From: Blastobasis lacticolella
Taxonomy: Eukaryota; Arthropoda; Insecta; Lepidoptera; Blastobasidae
NCBI GenBank assembly: GCA_905147135.1
Contig: LR990056.1
Location: 14,084,001 to 14,148,000, forward strand
Direction: 5' to 3'
Length of the DNA: 64,000 nt
The notes below the pieces were generated by a model that had not been told where the DNA came from, searched no databases, and saw only the letters and a program-made list of their open reading frames with translations. Positions 9,801 through 21,800 of this stretch are shown piece by piece. Made by a program: the position numbers and the translations under genes. The stretch's first letter is position 1; each line of letters begins with the position of its first letter.

Positions 9801-12800
9801 TAATGAAATACTGTACTGATATTAAGAATTCTTCTGCAACTAAATCTCGTATCTTGATATCAAAATGACGACCTTGCATTCCATTTCTAATGAAATAGAC
9901 TCATGTTGCAGTACTTCTTCTATTACTTGTCTTCCTAAGCAGTGTAGCAAATACATAAATGATTCACATCCTACACTAAAAATTATTCAGAACAATATCC
10001 GTAGTATTAATAAAAACATGGACGAGTTCATCATCATGCTGGAATCAACAAAAACTGACATGGACATTATAGTCTTGACCGAGTGCTGGTTAAAATCGGG
10101 AGCCTCAATTCCACAATTACATGGTTATTCATCCTATCACACGTCAAACAATCCAATCCAAAATGATGGGGTTGTCGTATACACCAGGTCTAGCCTTGAT
10201 GTGAATGTCTATGAACCTCAATTTAAAAATGCAAATTGCTTGGTGTGCTCTTTTTCTGACACCGCAATAATAAGTATATACCGTTCACCATCATACTCAG
10301 ACATTGACCTCTTTCTCGATAGTTTAGAAACCCTAATGGGTAAACTTAAGAAGTTTAAGAATATTGTTTTAATGGGTGATATCAATATTGACATTAAAAC
10401 AAACAACTTAGATTACCGATCAAATGAATACCTTAATTTATGTGCCATGATTGGACTCGCACCTGCCCATTTCGGTCCCACCCGTTTACAGAATTGTTTA
10501 GACCATGTATTGCTGAGAACAAACTATGCATCGAAGGTGATAATCCTGGAATCCGCAGTTACTGACCATTTACCCACTCTATTAGTGCTCTACAAAGAAC
10601 ACAACACCTCTAAGTCTTTTAGAAAAACGGTAAATCGCATTGATTTCCTGGCAGTAAGGGATGAGTTAAATCGATGCGATTTTCAGCCTGTAATGCACGA
10701 GTCTGATCCAAATGCAGCTACTTTAAAACTGATTGATATAATTAGTTCGACGGTTGGCAGACACTCTCGTATTGTAAACTTACCCAGGACCATTCGAGCA
10801 CTGAAACCGTGGATGACACCTGGGCTGGTACGTTGTATTAGAAACAGGGACCGGTTAAATGCTAAAGCTAAGAAATTCCCAAATAATGACATCACAGTGA
10901 CAACTTTCAAACGTTACAAAAATTTCCTGCAGCGTTTACTACGGAAACAGAAAACTAACTATGAGAAGGGTGAATTTCTGAAGGCTAAAAACAACCCCAA
11001 GTTAACATGGGAAGTAGTTAAAAAGATTACTAACAGCGAATGTGTCACTCAATCTGCCAGAGAACTCTTGAACACCCACAGTGACGTCCAAACAGCCATT
11101 AACTATGCTAACCATTTCTTCGCACATGTAGGTGAAAATTTAGCTTTACAAATTAAGCCTACTCTACAAGATTATTCCCTACCAGATCCTCACCCGACCG
11201 ACTCGTGCAATTCCATGGCCTTGTTGCCGGTAGGTGAATGCGAGGTAAAATCCATAATTGATGTATGTATGTATGTATGTAAACTCTTTATTGCGTATAA
11301 CTACATAAAGAACAATAACAAAAGAAAATAAATATACATTGCAAAGGCGGGCTTATCCCACAATGGGATTTCTTTCAGCTAACCTTACCTTGGATAGTCC
11401 GAAATGAGCTATTTAACGAGCGGTGGTAGCAATATCAAGTGATGTGCCAATTTAAATATAACTATAATTTTGAATACTATATACCACATAAATATACTAT
11501 ACCATAAACTATAATACTATATACTATATACCTAACATACTATAAATATATAATAGTTTAAAATAAAATAAAGCTCTATTGAATACTCAGGAAGTGCTTC
11601 CTCAAACGATCCTTGAAGGAGCATGATGTCCGAGAATTCTGTATGTCTTCCGGTAGTGCGTTCCACAGACGCGCAGAAAACACCCGGAACGACTTTCCGT
11701 AACTCGCTGAGCCGTGAGATGGAATCGCGAGTAGAAGTTCATTGCGGGGTCGTAAACGGGGATTGGCGGGTGGACAGTAATTGAACATCTCGCGCAAATA
11801 GATAGGGGCAGTGGGATTGAAAAGGGTATTAAATAATAGCCCAAGCACATGGCATTCCCTCCGTCGCCGTATAGGCAGCCAGTTAAGTTTGCGTCTGAAT
11901 TCGGACACATGGTCGAACTTACGCAGTCCAAAGACATACCTGATGCAGAGATTCTGCAATCGCTCCAGCCGAGAGAGAAGCTCCTCAGTGGGGTCCAGGT
12001 AAGCAACGTCCCCATAGTCCAAAAGCGGAAGAATGAGGGAATTTACCAATAGTAATTTTGTTTCAGAAGGCAAAAAGTGCTGCAATCTCTTAAGCGAGTG
12101 GAATGACGCGAAAGCCCTGCGGCTAACCTCACCAATGTGCGTCGACCAGGACAGAGTTTGGTCGAATATGAGCCCCAGGTTTCTAACTGTGTCACTGAAC
12201 TCTATGACGGTGCCATCGAAAATTAATTTCGGCTGAGCAATACTCCCAAATTTCGAAACGAAATGCTGGCTGCCAATCACAATCGCTTGTGATTTAGTCC
12301 AAACTTTTTTGCCCAGCTCTCAATAGTGAAGAGGTCCCTATTCAGCATCTCAACCGCAGCATCGAAATCTGACAGAGGAGCAGATCTGTACAGTTGAAGG
12401 TCATCTGCATAGAGATGAAACGACGACGTTAGAGATGATGTAATCCCGTCAATAAATATGGAGAAAAGAACCGGTGAAAGAATTCCCCTCTGAGGTACTC
12501 CCGCTGTTATGGGGCACCAATCCGAGCGACAGTCGCCAACCTTAACTAATTGGACCCGATCCTCGAGATATGAACGGAACCAAGAGAGCGCAGTTTCAGT
12601 CATGTTCAGTGTTCTTAGCACAGCCAGCAAAATATCATAATCGACCGTGTTGAAAGCACAACTGAAATCGAGAAGAACCAGCGCTGTTAGCTCCTTCCTC
12701 TCGATGTTCAGTCGTATATCGTCTGTGATTTTTACAAGTGCAGTGGCTGTGCTGTGCCCAGAACGGAAGCCCGACTGATACCGATTTAGAAGGTCGAACC

Positions 12801-15800
12801 GCAACAAATGAGAACACAAGCTACGCTGAACAAACTTTTCAATAACTTTTGATAAAATGGGAAGGATGGAAATTGGCCGAAATTCAGCGAAAGAGGATGG
12901 ATTTGATTTTTTAGGGAGAGGAGTAACATGTGCTCGCTTCCAGAAGGAAGGAAACACCCCTGAAGACAAAGAATAATTAATTAAGTGAGCTAGGAATGGA
13001 GCTAAAAACTCTTTGACAGGATTGATCATATCAAGGCTCACTCCGTCATCACCGGTCGCTCGGGTCTTAATGGTTTTCAGTAAACTCAAAACTTCCCGAT
13101 CAGAAATCTGCCCCAGGCTCAGTGGTTCGTCACAGATAACTCCTTTGCTATCCAGCTCTGATAAGGTGCTACTCTTAATGCTAGGATCTATAACAGGAGA
13201 GGAGGTGCAGAAATGAAGGTTTAAATCATTTAGATCCATGCCTGAGGATTCTGCCAGTCCATCCTTCCCCACTCCCAGGGATCGTAAAACCCTCCAAAGC
13301 CTCGAGGGCGGGCACTCGTCGACGGTTTTGTGGATATAACTCCGTTTGGCCGCACGGCACCTGCGATTACAGAAATTTCGTAGAGAAATATAGCTATCCC
13401 TATTCCGAGAGGAAGGGTCGTGCCGCAACTTCAACTTGGCCCTGTCCCTCTTAGCCATAAGAGCCTTTATCTCTGGTGTGATCCAGGGTGCTGGAAAGAA
13501 GAAGGCCCAGCGGAGATACTGTCGCTGCCTGCACTAATATTTATACATTCTGACGAAGATGAAATTGAAAAGAACTCGTCATCTGATTCAGCACCTGACG
13601 AACTATTCATAGAGCTTAATATAATATACCAAATATATACCTAATATAAAACTTATTATAATATAAATTAAAACTATTTCCAGTGCCTACTAGCTCCCAA
13701 TTCCTTCGGATTATCGCCGGTAACACATTATATATATACAAAAAAAAAACACAAAAGCAAATTTATAAGCAGCAAAGACAAGAAAAGAAAAAAAAAATTC
13801 AAACGGTGGCTTTCTAGCCTTATGATCTTTAACCAACATGGACCAACAATATATAAAAAAGGAAAAAACAAAGTCACTGTCAAGCAAAAAGCAAAGCAAA
13901 ATTAAAGCAAAAATTAAAGCAAAATTAAAGTACATACCACTTTATATAGTAGGTAAACAACATGTTGAATTTACTTTTTGGTTGCAGGTTTGGGAGGAAC
14001 TGCCCTACGGCTGCGGGTGCCACCACTAGCGGGCTTAGTCTTCCCGTCACTGGACTTCCCATTGTTGGACTTCACCATCACAACAGTGGATTTTTCTGTG
14101 GCAGTGGGGGAAGCACTGGACTTGATTTTGGAGTCCTTTGACAGAAATGATTGCAATTCAGTCATTGTCACCACCCTGCTGCGTGATCCATCCGCTCCAA
14201 CCACCACTACTCTTCCATCACTGGTCCAGCATCGGCTAATACCCAACGCCTTACGAGCAGCCAAGAAAACAGAATGCCTTACGCTGGTCAGAAACTCAGA
14301 CAGTGTCCAGCCAGAGTCCTTCAGTTTCTTCTTTGCGGACCAGACATCATACCTAGTCTGTGAATTAGTGAACCGGATCAGAGTAGGGCGAGGTTTATCC
14401 GTCCCAATAGTCCTACCCAGCCTGAAGCAGGCAGAGAAAGAAAGGGAAGACACCGCAGACACCTGAAGAGAATCCACACACAGTTTGGCCACCCGCAAGG
14501 AGAGGTCCTCTTCATCTTCCTCAGGCAGTCCATGCAGCAACAGTACCTTAGCACGGGATCTCATCTCCATATGATCAAGTGTCTGCAATATTAACTCCAT
14601 TTGTTTGTGCATACCTGTGACAGTTTTCCATATAAGTGTCTTAAAGTCTTGAAAATTTTTGGCTTCTGGAGTATTGCTATTCTGTGCCACAGGATCCTTA
14701 TTACCACTAGGTGATTTTGTAGTCCTTGAGTTTTCGAATTCCGCCATCTTCTCCTTGAAGAACTGTGTAGTCTCGGCCAAATCCTTTTACAGTTGGGAAA
14801 TATTGTCCATGGTGTTCCAATTTTTGTGAAAAAGTGTTGGAATGGTGAAAAATGTTACCGGCTAATATGGATGTGACTTTGATTATACCATTTAAGAGCG
14901 CAGTAAGTAGAAATTAAGTTTATAAATAATTTTTAATCACAAATAAATAGCAGTGCAGTAAAACACGTTTAGTCTTTTCTACACCTACCGCCCAAACAAA
15001 TTGATGGTCTGCGTACCGACTGTGCTACCGGCTGGGATAACATTCCTACAAAAACAATAAAACTCTCTAGTGAGATTCTTACTCCACCCATCACTCATAT
15101 TTGCAATATTTCTATCTCGTCTGGTATCTTTCCCAAAAGCCTGAAAAAAGCCATAATCACGCCAATATACAAAAGTGGTGATAAAAAAACAAGTTACTAA
15201 TTATAGACCTATTTCAGTGCTTAGTTCCTTGTCGAAAATTCTAGAGAAAATACTAAATAATTACTTACTCAATTACTTAACAAAAAATAAATTGCTCTCT
15301 GAGAACCAATACGGCTTTAGACCTGGGATATCTACTGAAGATGCTGTCTTAAATCTGTCACAAACTATCGCTAAACTAACTGACGACAAACAGAAATGTT
15401 ATGGAATATTTTTAGATTTAACGAAAGCCTTCGATACCGTCTCCACTCATATACTAGTTGCCAAATTAGAACAAATGGGTATACGCGGTCACTCTCTTCA
15501 AATATATAAGGACTATCTTACAAATCGAAGTCAGTGCCTCAAAATTGATGGCGTTTATAATGAGGATGAAGAAATGACAAGCTTTGGGGTGCCACAGGGC
15601 AGCGTATTGGGTCCCACATTGTTTCTCATTTACATCAATGACCTATGCAACCTGTCACAGGATAATTGTCGTGTATTCACCTATGCTGATGATACAGCGT
15701 TAGTGATCCACGACACCGACTGGGAGAAAGCAAATATTCGAGCAGAACGGGTTCTTAGATATGTGATGAAATGGCTGGAGACGAACAAGCTCACTTTAAA

Positions 15801-18800
15801 TGTAGAGAAAACAAAAGTGGTGCGTTTTTCCATAAAGACATCAAACTTGCCCAACTCACGTTCAATTAGAGCGCACAACTGCCTACCTCTAGACAAGGAA
15901 CATGTACCTGTGTGCCCCTGAAAACTGTTCAATATATAAAATATCTGGGCGTGAATGTTGATGAGAAGCTGAACTGGGATTACCACATTCATGCTCTCTG
16001 TGGCAGGGTTAGGAAAATGATATACATCTTCTCGAGACTCAGACATTCCGCAGACACTGGTACTCTCAAGATGGTATACTTGAGTCTCTGCCAATCTATC
16101 GTTAACTATTGTATCCCAGTTTGGGGGGGCACATACAAGACAACTAGTCAGTTAGTCTTTGACAAATAACTATCTACTACTGCTTCGCGAGCGGTCCCAT
16201 AATATTTGTAAAATTTCCGTGCTATACCTAATATTTTTATTCAGAAAAAAAATTAATTCTGTATTAAATACCTTTTGATACGTTTTGTTAAATTATCTCT
16301 GTGTATTAGTGCAAATTCACGATTATAAACTAACGATCTGTGTGAATAATAACATTGCGAGTGATAACAAGTGATCGGTGGCGGGTACGGCGGTAAAAGT
16401 CAAACGAAGCAGCGCAAGCGAATCTCGCAGTTAAACGTGCTGCACAGTAGTGAGTACGGCGTGCACGGGTCGCCCTATTGTTGTCATTGTCATTGCGCTA
16501 CTCGTCATAGAGTAGTTTGCGCAGAATAATCGAGGTACTGTGTGAAGCGCGCGCCTGGGTGTGCTTGTCTCTTAGAGGACTATTTTGTTGATTTGGAATT
16601 TGTTATTTTATTAACCTATTGTCAAAATGGTAACCTGTGGGCGATGCGGTGATGAGGCAACCGATGCTGTCCAGTGTACTGCCTGTATGAAACAGTATCA
16701 CTACGCTTGCTCTGGTGTCACCGAGGTAGGCTACCGTAAGCTGGGTGACCGCCAGGCAACCTGGAGGTGCCCTTCGTGTAAAACGGCCGGCACTCCAAGT
16801 ACGCATTCGCCCGTGGCCTCCCCGGTGGTTACTTTGGATAGCATAATGAGGGAAGTTGCTAATATTAACATCAAACTTACGCCTCTTGCCGCCCTCGCCG
16901 CTGACATCCAGGACGTGAAGAAGGAACTAGCAGCCCTTAAAATTTCTACTGCTGAATTTAACACCAAGCTTAGCAGTCTTGAGTCAAGAGTAGCGAAAAT
17001 TGAGCAGGCACAGGAGGATATTGCTCCTCTGAAGGATGTGATTTCCAAATTAGAGTGTGATCTCGATGAAAAGGACCAATGGCTGCGCTCTAACAATGTT
17101 GAGATTAAGGGTGTTCCCATGAAGGATAAGGAGAACCTATTTGAAATAGTAGCCAACATAGGTAACAAGATATCTTATCCGGTAACTAAACATCACATCA
17201 ACTTTATTCACCGAGTTCCAACAACCATAGCGGGTAAAAAGAACATCATAGTTTCTTTCATGGGAAGGTACGTCAAGGAGGATTTCCTCGCGGCATCGCG
17301 TGCTTTGAAAGAGTACCTTAAGCCAGCCGATATTGGACTGAGTGGAGAGGGCAGTATCTTTGTGAACGACCATCTCACAAGGAAGAACAAAGCTCTCCTG
17401 ACTAAAGCTAAAGCCCTTGCGAAGGAGCATAATTTTCAGTATATGTGGGTAAAACATATGAAGATTTTTGTCAGGAAGGATGTGAATACAAAAACCTTCA
17501 TAGTGAGGTCGGAGAAAGACCTTCTCAAAATCCATTAATTGCATTTTTGACCCGATGTTCGTACAGCTGTTTCATATTTCGAATTCAATTGCTTGTTCTC
17601 GTATGTAATACTACCTCTATTTGCATTTTTAAACTAAAAATATATATTTTTGGAATTATGGAGCAGTTTTTTGCTTGACGCTCTCCTGCTTAATTGTCAT
17701 TGTTTGCATGTGTGTATCTATTATTGTGAACCATGCTAGTATTTCTATATTTAACGTACTGCTCTCTTGTGCTGATGCTTTTTATGATATTATGTTGCTT
17801 ACATTCTTTAACGCTTTTCATTTGTTGCTGTTTGCTCAAACTGAATGTAAAATTTTTGTAAAGACTTATTTTTATTGTAATAGAAACATTACTTTAGCTT
17901 TCTCGTGCCGTTCGGGTGGAGTATGGACAATTTTCTTGCTTACGCGGGGTTGCACTTGCTTTAGAACACGTTGGGTCTTTCATGATAATTATTTATATAA
18001 CTTATTGTTGTCCTCGATTGATAAATGGCAGCCCTAACTATCTATCACCAGAATGTACGTGGACTGCGCACTAAAACCGAGACTTTCCTAAGAAACGTGA
18101 GACTCAGCAACTTCGACGTTATCACTTTGGCCGAGACATGGCTGGTGGAAGGAATATTAAACAGCGAGCTTTTCGATGATAGATATTTAGTGTGGCGTCG
18201 CGATCGCGATTACGACGCAACAGGGCAGTCGCGGGGTGGTGGTGTTATTATAGCGGTCCGTCGCGATATAGCAGCATCCACTAAATTGGATTGGCAGTCC
18301 AGTGCCGAAGACCTATGGGTAACACTGTCATTGCGCAGTAGTTGCCTTAGGTCTGTATATAAGTTACATCTATGCACTTTATACCTGTGTGAACAAAACC
18401 GTGGTAACAGCTTTGCGACTCAACTAGCTAACTTCATGGACAAATTGTTGCAATTAACCGTCAATCACCCTCTTGACAAATTCGTAATCCTTGGTGATTT
18501 TAATATGAGCTGCATCGACTGGGTTGCCGCTGACGTTGGACTTCGCCCGGTTGCACCACCGGTCAACTTTATGATGGAGTTTACTGACACCTTGGAGCTA
18601 TGTAATCTTAGCCAGTTTAATGCTGTCGCTAATTCTCAAGGGAAAATATTAGACTTGGTGCTCTCCAACGACACTGTCTCCGTATTTGCATCTTCTAACC
18701 CTTTACTAGTCGAAGATTCATATCATAGATCTCTTGTAATCCGTGCTGACTTTCTACAGCTGCACCTATTGGATGTACCAAGGCGGACCATATTTCAGTA

Positions 18801-21800
18801 TGGGAAAGGTGATTATGATAGAATCCGTGCATCATTGACTGATACGCAATGGGGCGAGGTTCTTCTTCGGGGCGATGTGGAGGGCGCAGTCCGGGGATTT
18901 TTATTCCATTATCAACAATTTACGAGACAGCTATATACCTAAACGAGTATCATATACTCACTCTTATCCCCCTTGGTATAGTACACCTCTCATCAAAATT
19001 TTAAAAGAAAAGTCAAAATTTTTAACTAAGTTCAACATCTATGGTAATATTTCTGACCATAATGCGTTTTGTTTATTGCGCGACAGGGCCAAAACTTTGG
19101 AGCGTAAATGTTACGATGCGTATATGTCGACCATCGAGGACTCCATCACGACCAATCCAAGAGCGTTCTGGACGTTTATTAAGAGCAAACGTGTTAGCAA
19201 TAACTATCCTTCAAGTATGTTTTATGCGGATTCCACGTCCGACACTGGTCCTGGCATATGTGAGCTGTTCTCCAAATATTTTCAATCGACCTTCCTTGAC
19301 ACCGAGTCGGCTACAGTTGTTACCGGAACTATAGACAGTCCTAACTCGGTCTGTGACATCACGTCTATTGAGGTGGACGTTGATAAGGTGCACAGGCTGT
19401 TGGGGTGTCTGGATCTGGGCAAATCTGCTGGACCGGATGGTCTTCCAGCGCTGTTTCTGGTCCGTTGTGCGGCTGAGTTGGCATTACCTGTCTCCTTGTT
19501 GTTCAAACGTTCGCTGCAGGAAGGCATCATGCCTTCTCTGTGGAAATCTGCTTTTATTACACCTATTCATAAGAAAGGATCCAAGGATGACGTCGGAAAC
19601 TACAGACCTATTTCGAAGCTTTGCCTGCTTGCTAAGGTGCTTGAACGCGTAGTTTACAACCAGCTATATTCCTCTATCCAGTCCAGCTTATTGTCCCAAC
19701 AACATGGCTTTGTGAGAGGTAGGTCCACGGTATCGAATCTTGTACTGTTTACGGAATTTGTCGGTGCCAATATGGACAAGGGCTACCAAACAGACGCTAT
19801 CTATACCGACTATAGCAAAGCCTTCGACCGTATTGACCATGACATTCTTTTAGAGAAGCTTTTCGGTCTAGGTATTCGTGGCGATTTGTTCCGGTGGTTT
19901 ATCTCTTATGTGAAGAATAGGACGCAGGCAGTTGTTTTAAATGGGTATTCGTCTGCTTGGAGAGCAGTACCGTCAGGCGTGCCCCAGGGATCTCTGCTGG
20001 GTCCGCTTCTTTTTGTGGCGTTTGTCAATGACATCGGCAGCTGTTTCCTCAACTCTAAATTTGTCCTGTTTGCAGACGACATGAAAATATATAGAACAGT
20101 GGATAGTTTTACCGATGCGTCTCTGCTACAGGAAGATCTTCTAAGACTTGATCGCTATTGTGGGCTCAATAAGCTGGACCTTAACGTATCTAAATGCACT
20201 GTAGTAAGCTTTTCACGCAAGAAGCAGCTGTTAGTATATGACTACAGTATTAAAAATGAAATTCTATCACGATCTGACTCCACACGTGACCTGGGAGTTA
20301 TACTCGATAGTCAGTTAACATACGGGAGTCACGTTGACCAGGTGGTTAGCAAGGCTTCTCGTGCTCTAGGCTTTGTCCTTCGTTGTGGGAAGTCACTTAA
20401 AAGGATGAAAACGCTTAAGGTTCTGTACTGTGCTTATGTCAGAAGTCATCTTGAATACGCGAGTCAGGTCTGGAGTCCGCACTATAATATTCACTCTGAT
20501 AGGCTAGAAAAACTGCAGAGGAAATTTACCAGATTTCTTAGTTTTAAGTTTAAAATATGTAAAGTTGAATACGAGAAACGTTGTATCCGGTTTCACTTGC
20601 TACCTCTCTCAATTCGCAGAGAAATTGCAGATATCGCGTTTTTGATGAAGATTGCTCAGTCTAAAATTGATTGTCCACTACTTCTGTCTAACTTGTTTTT
20701 AAATGTTCCATATTTCCACTCACGTAGTAAAGAATTACTCCATACTCCATACGCTCGCACAAATTATCGCATGAACAGTTTTATGTTGCGATCGGCAAGG
20801 GCATTAAATGATTTATCCGCTGATGAGCATATTGACTTGTTTTTCAGTAGCGTTACGCAAGTTAGGAACATTATGGTTAAGACCTTTATTTCTAAGTACG
20901 ATATATGTACCTAATGTATGTTTAACAAAGTATTTATTCTGTATAAGTACCTACCAGCACTAAACATTTCAATGTACTAGAATGTTATAGTCAATTTATG
21001 AAATTGATCTGTGGTGTCTCGTAAATGGCTGATAGAAATTATGTTATTGTACTTATCGTATTGTTGTAAGCTGTGAGACAGCCAAATAAAATAAAATAAA
21101 ATAAAATAAACTATGATAAAGTTAGAACGTGCCCAGAGAGCGGTGTTGAAAGTAATGACATCAAAACCTAGAAGGTATCCTACAGCGCTATTGTACACTG
21201 AATGCGAAGTGTCCTCAGTGAGGAAGTTGTACGTGCTCCGTGCTTTGCTCCGCAGACATGGACTCCTACCTCTTGATAAGATCCTATCTAGACGACGTAC
21301 TGGTTATCCTGTTTGTCCTATAGTCCAATGCCGAACATCATTTGCAAAACGTCAATTCAATGCACTCAGTTCCACACTTTATAATAAAATAAATAATACA
21401 TTAAATATATATAAACTCCAGAAATATGAAGTAAGAGCTAAAGTATCCGACTGGTTACAATTTCTTAGTTACGAAGAAACGGAACAACTCTTACTGATCG
21501 CTTCATAATCACACATACACACACACACACACACACGTACACACACACAAATACACACACAACATATTTTTAATTAGAATGTATCAGAAGTACTCCACAA
21601 CAATGCAATACCATCTAAATAGTGCTACCACGACCCGACGAAACCCCTGATATCCAAGACACAGGTCTCTGACCTACTTTGGTTTCAGAAGGTTCAATGT
21701 ATTTTACCTCAGTACTATGTGTATTCTTTGTGCTATCTGTATACCTATTACATACATTGTATTTTTATTGACTGTAAATTTTCGAAATAAATTATTTATT

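Larger units (their letters stand above)
11264..14998 (-). mobile_element. Jockey-superfamily LINE 2, minus strand, nested in LINE 1
   Basis: The element is bounded by the 8-bp direct repeat AATTGATG (11256-11263 and 14999-15006). Removing one repeat copy and the element restores the LINE 1 reading frame exactly. Its 3' end lies on the left, with a (TGTA)n tail and the sequence GGCGGGCTTATCCCACAATG. Its 5' end lies on the right. It has ORF1 (13971-14780) and the reverse transcriptase (11576-13490), but the endonuclease between them is replaced by unrelated, partly A-rich sequence (13490-13970). LINE 4 at 43946-48050 is a relative. Confidence 0.85.
16147..21108 (+). mobile_element. CR1-like LINE 3 with PHD-finger ORF1, nested in LINE 1
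   Basis: About 4.96 kb inserted between codons Thr and Met of LINE 1 ORF2 (ACT|ATG). The flanks share AACTA (16142-16146 and 21109-21113), though the A-rich tail makes the exact duplication uncertain. Layout: 5' UTR 16147-16626, ORF1 16627-17538, a 486-bp spacer, ORF2 18025-20914 with one frameshift, and a 3' tail of repeated AAATA at about 21083-21110. It is the most intact LINE in the window. Confidence 0.85.

Noticed and set aside
9614..9868. 84-codon frame between LINE 1 ORF1 and ORF2
   Set aside because: No recognisable domain. It sits in the inter-ORF spacer and ends just at the ORF2 start.
13978..14466. 162-codon open frame on the + strand
   Set aside because: It is the antisense shadow of LINE 2 ORF1; the minus strand gives the recognisable protein.
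17675..18037. 120-codon frame between LINE 3 ORF1 and ORF2
   Set aside because: It has hydrophobic, Cys/Phe-rich composition but no domain, lies in a T-rich spacer and overlaps the ORF2 start. Probably chance.
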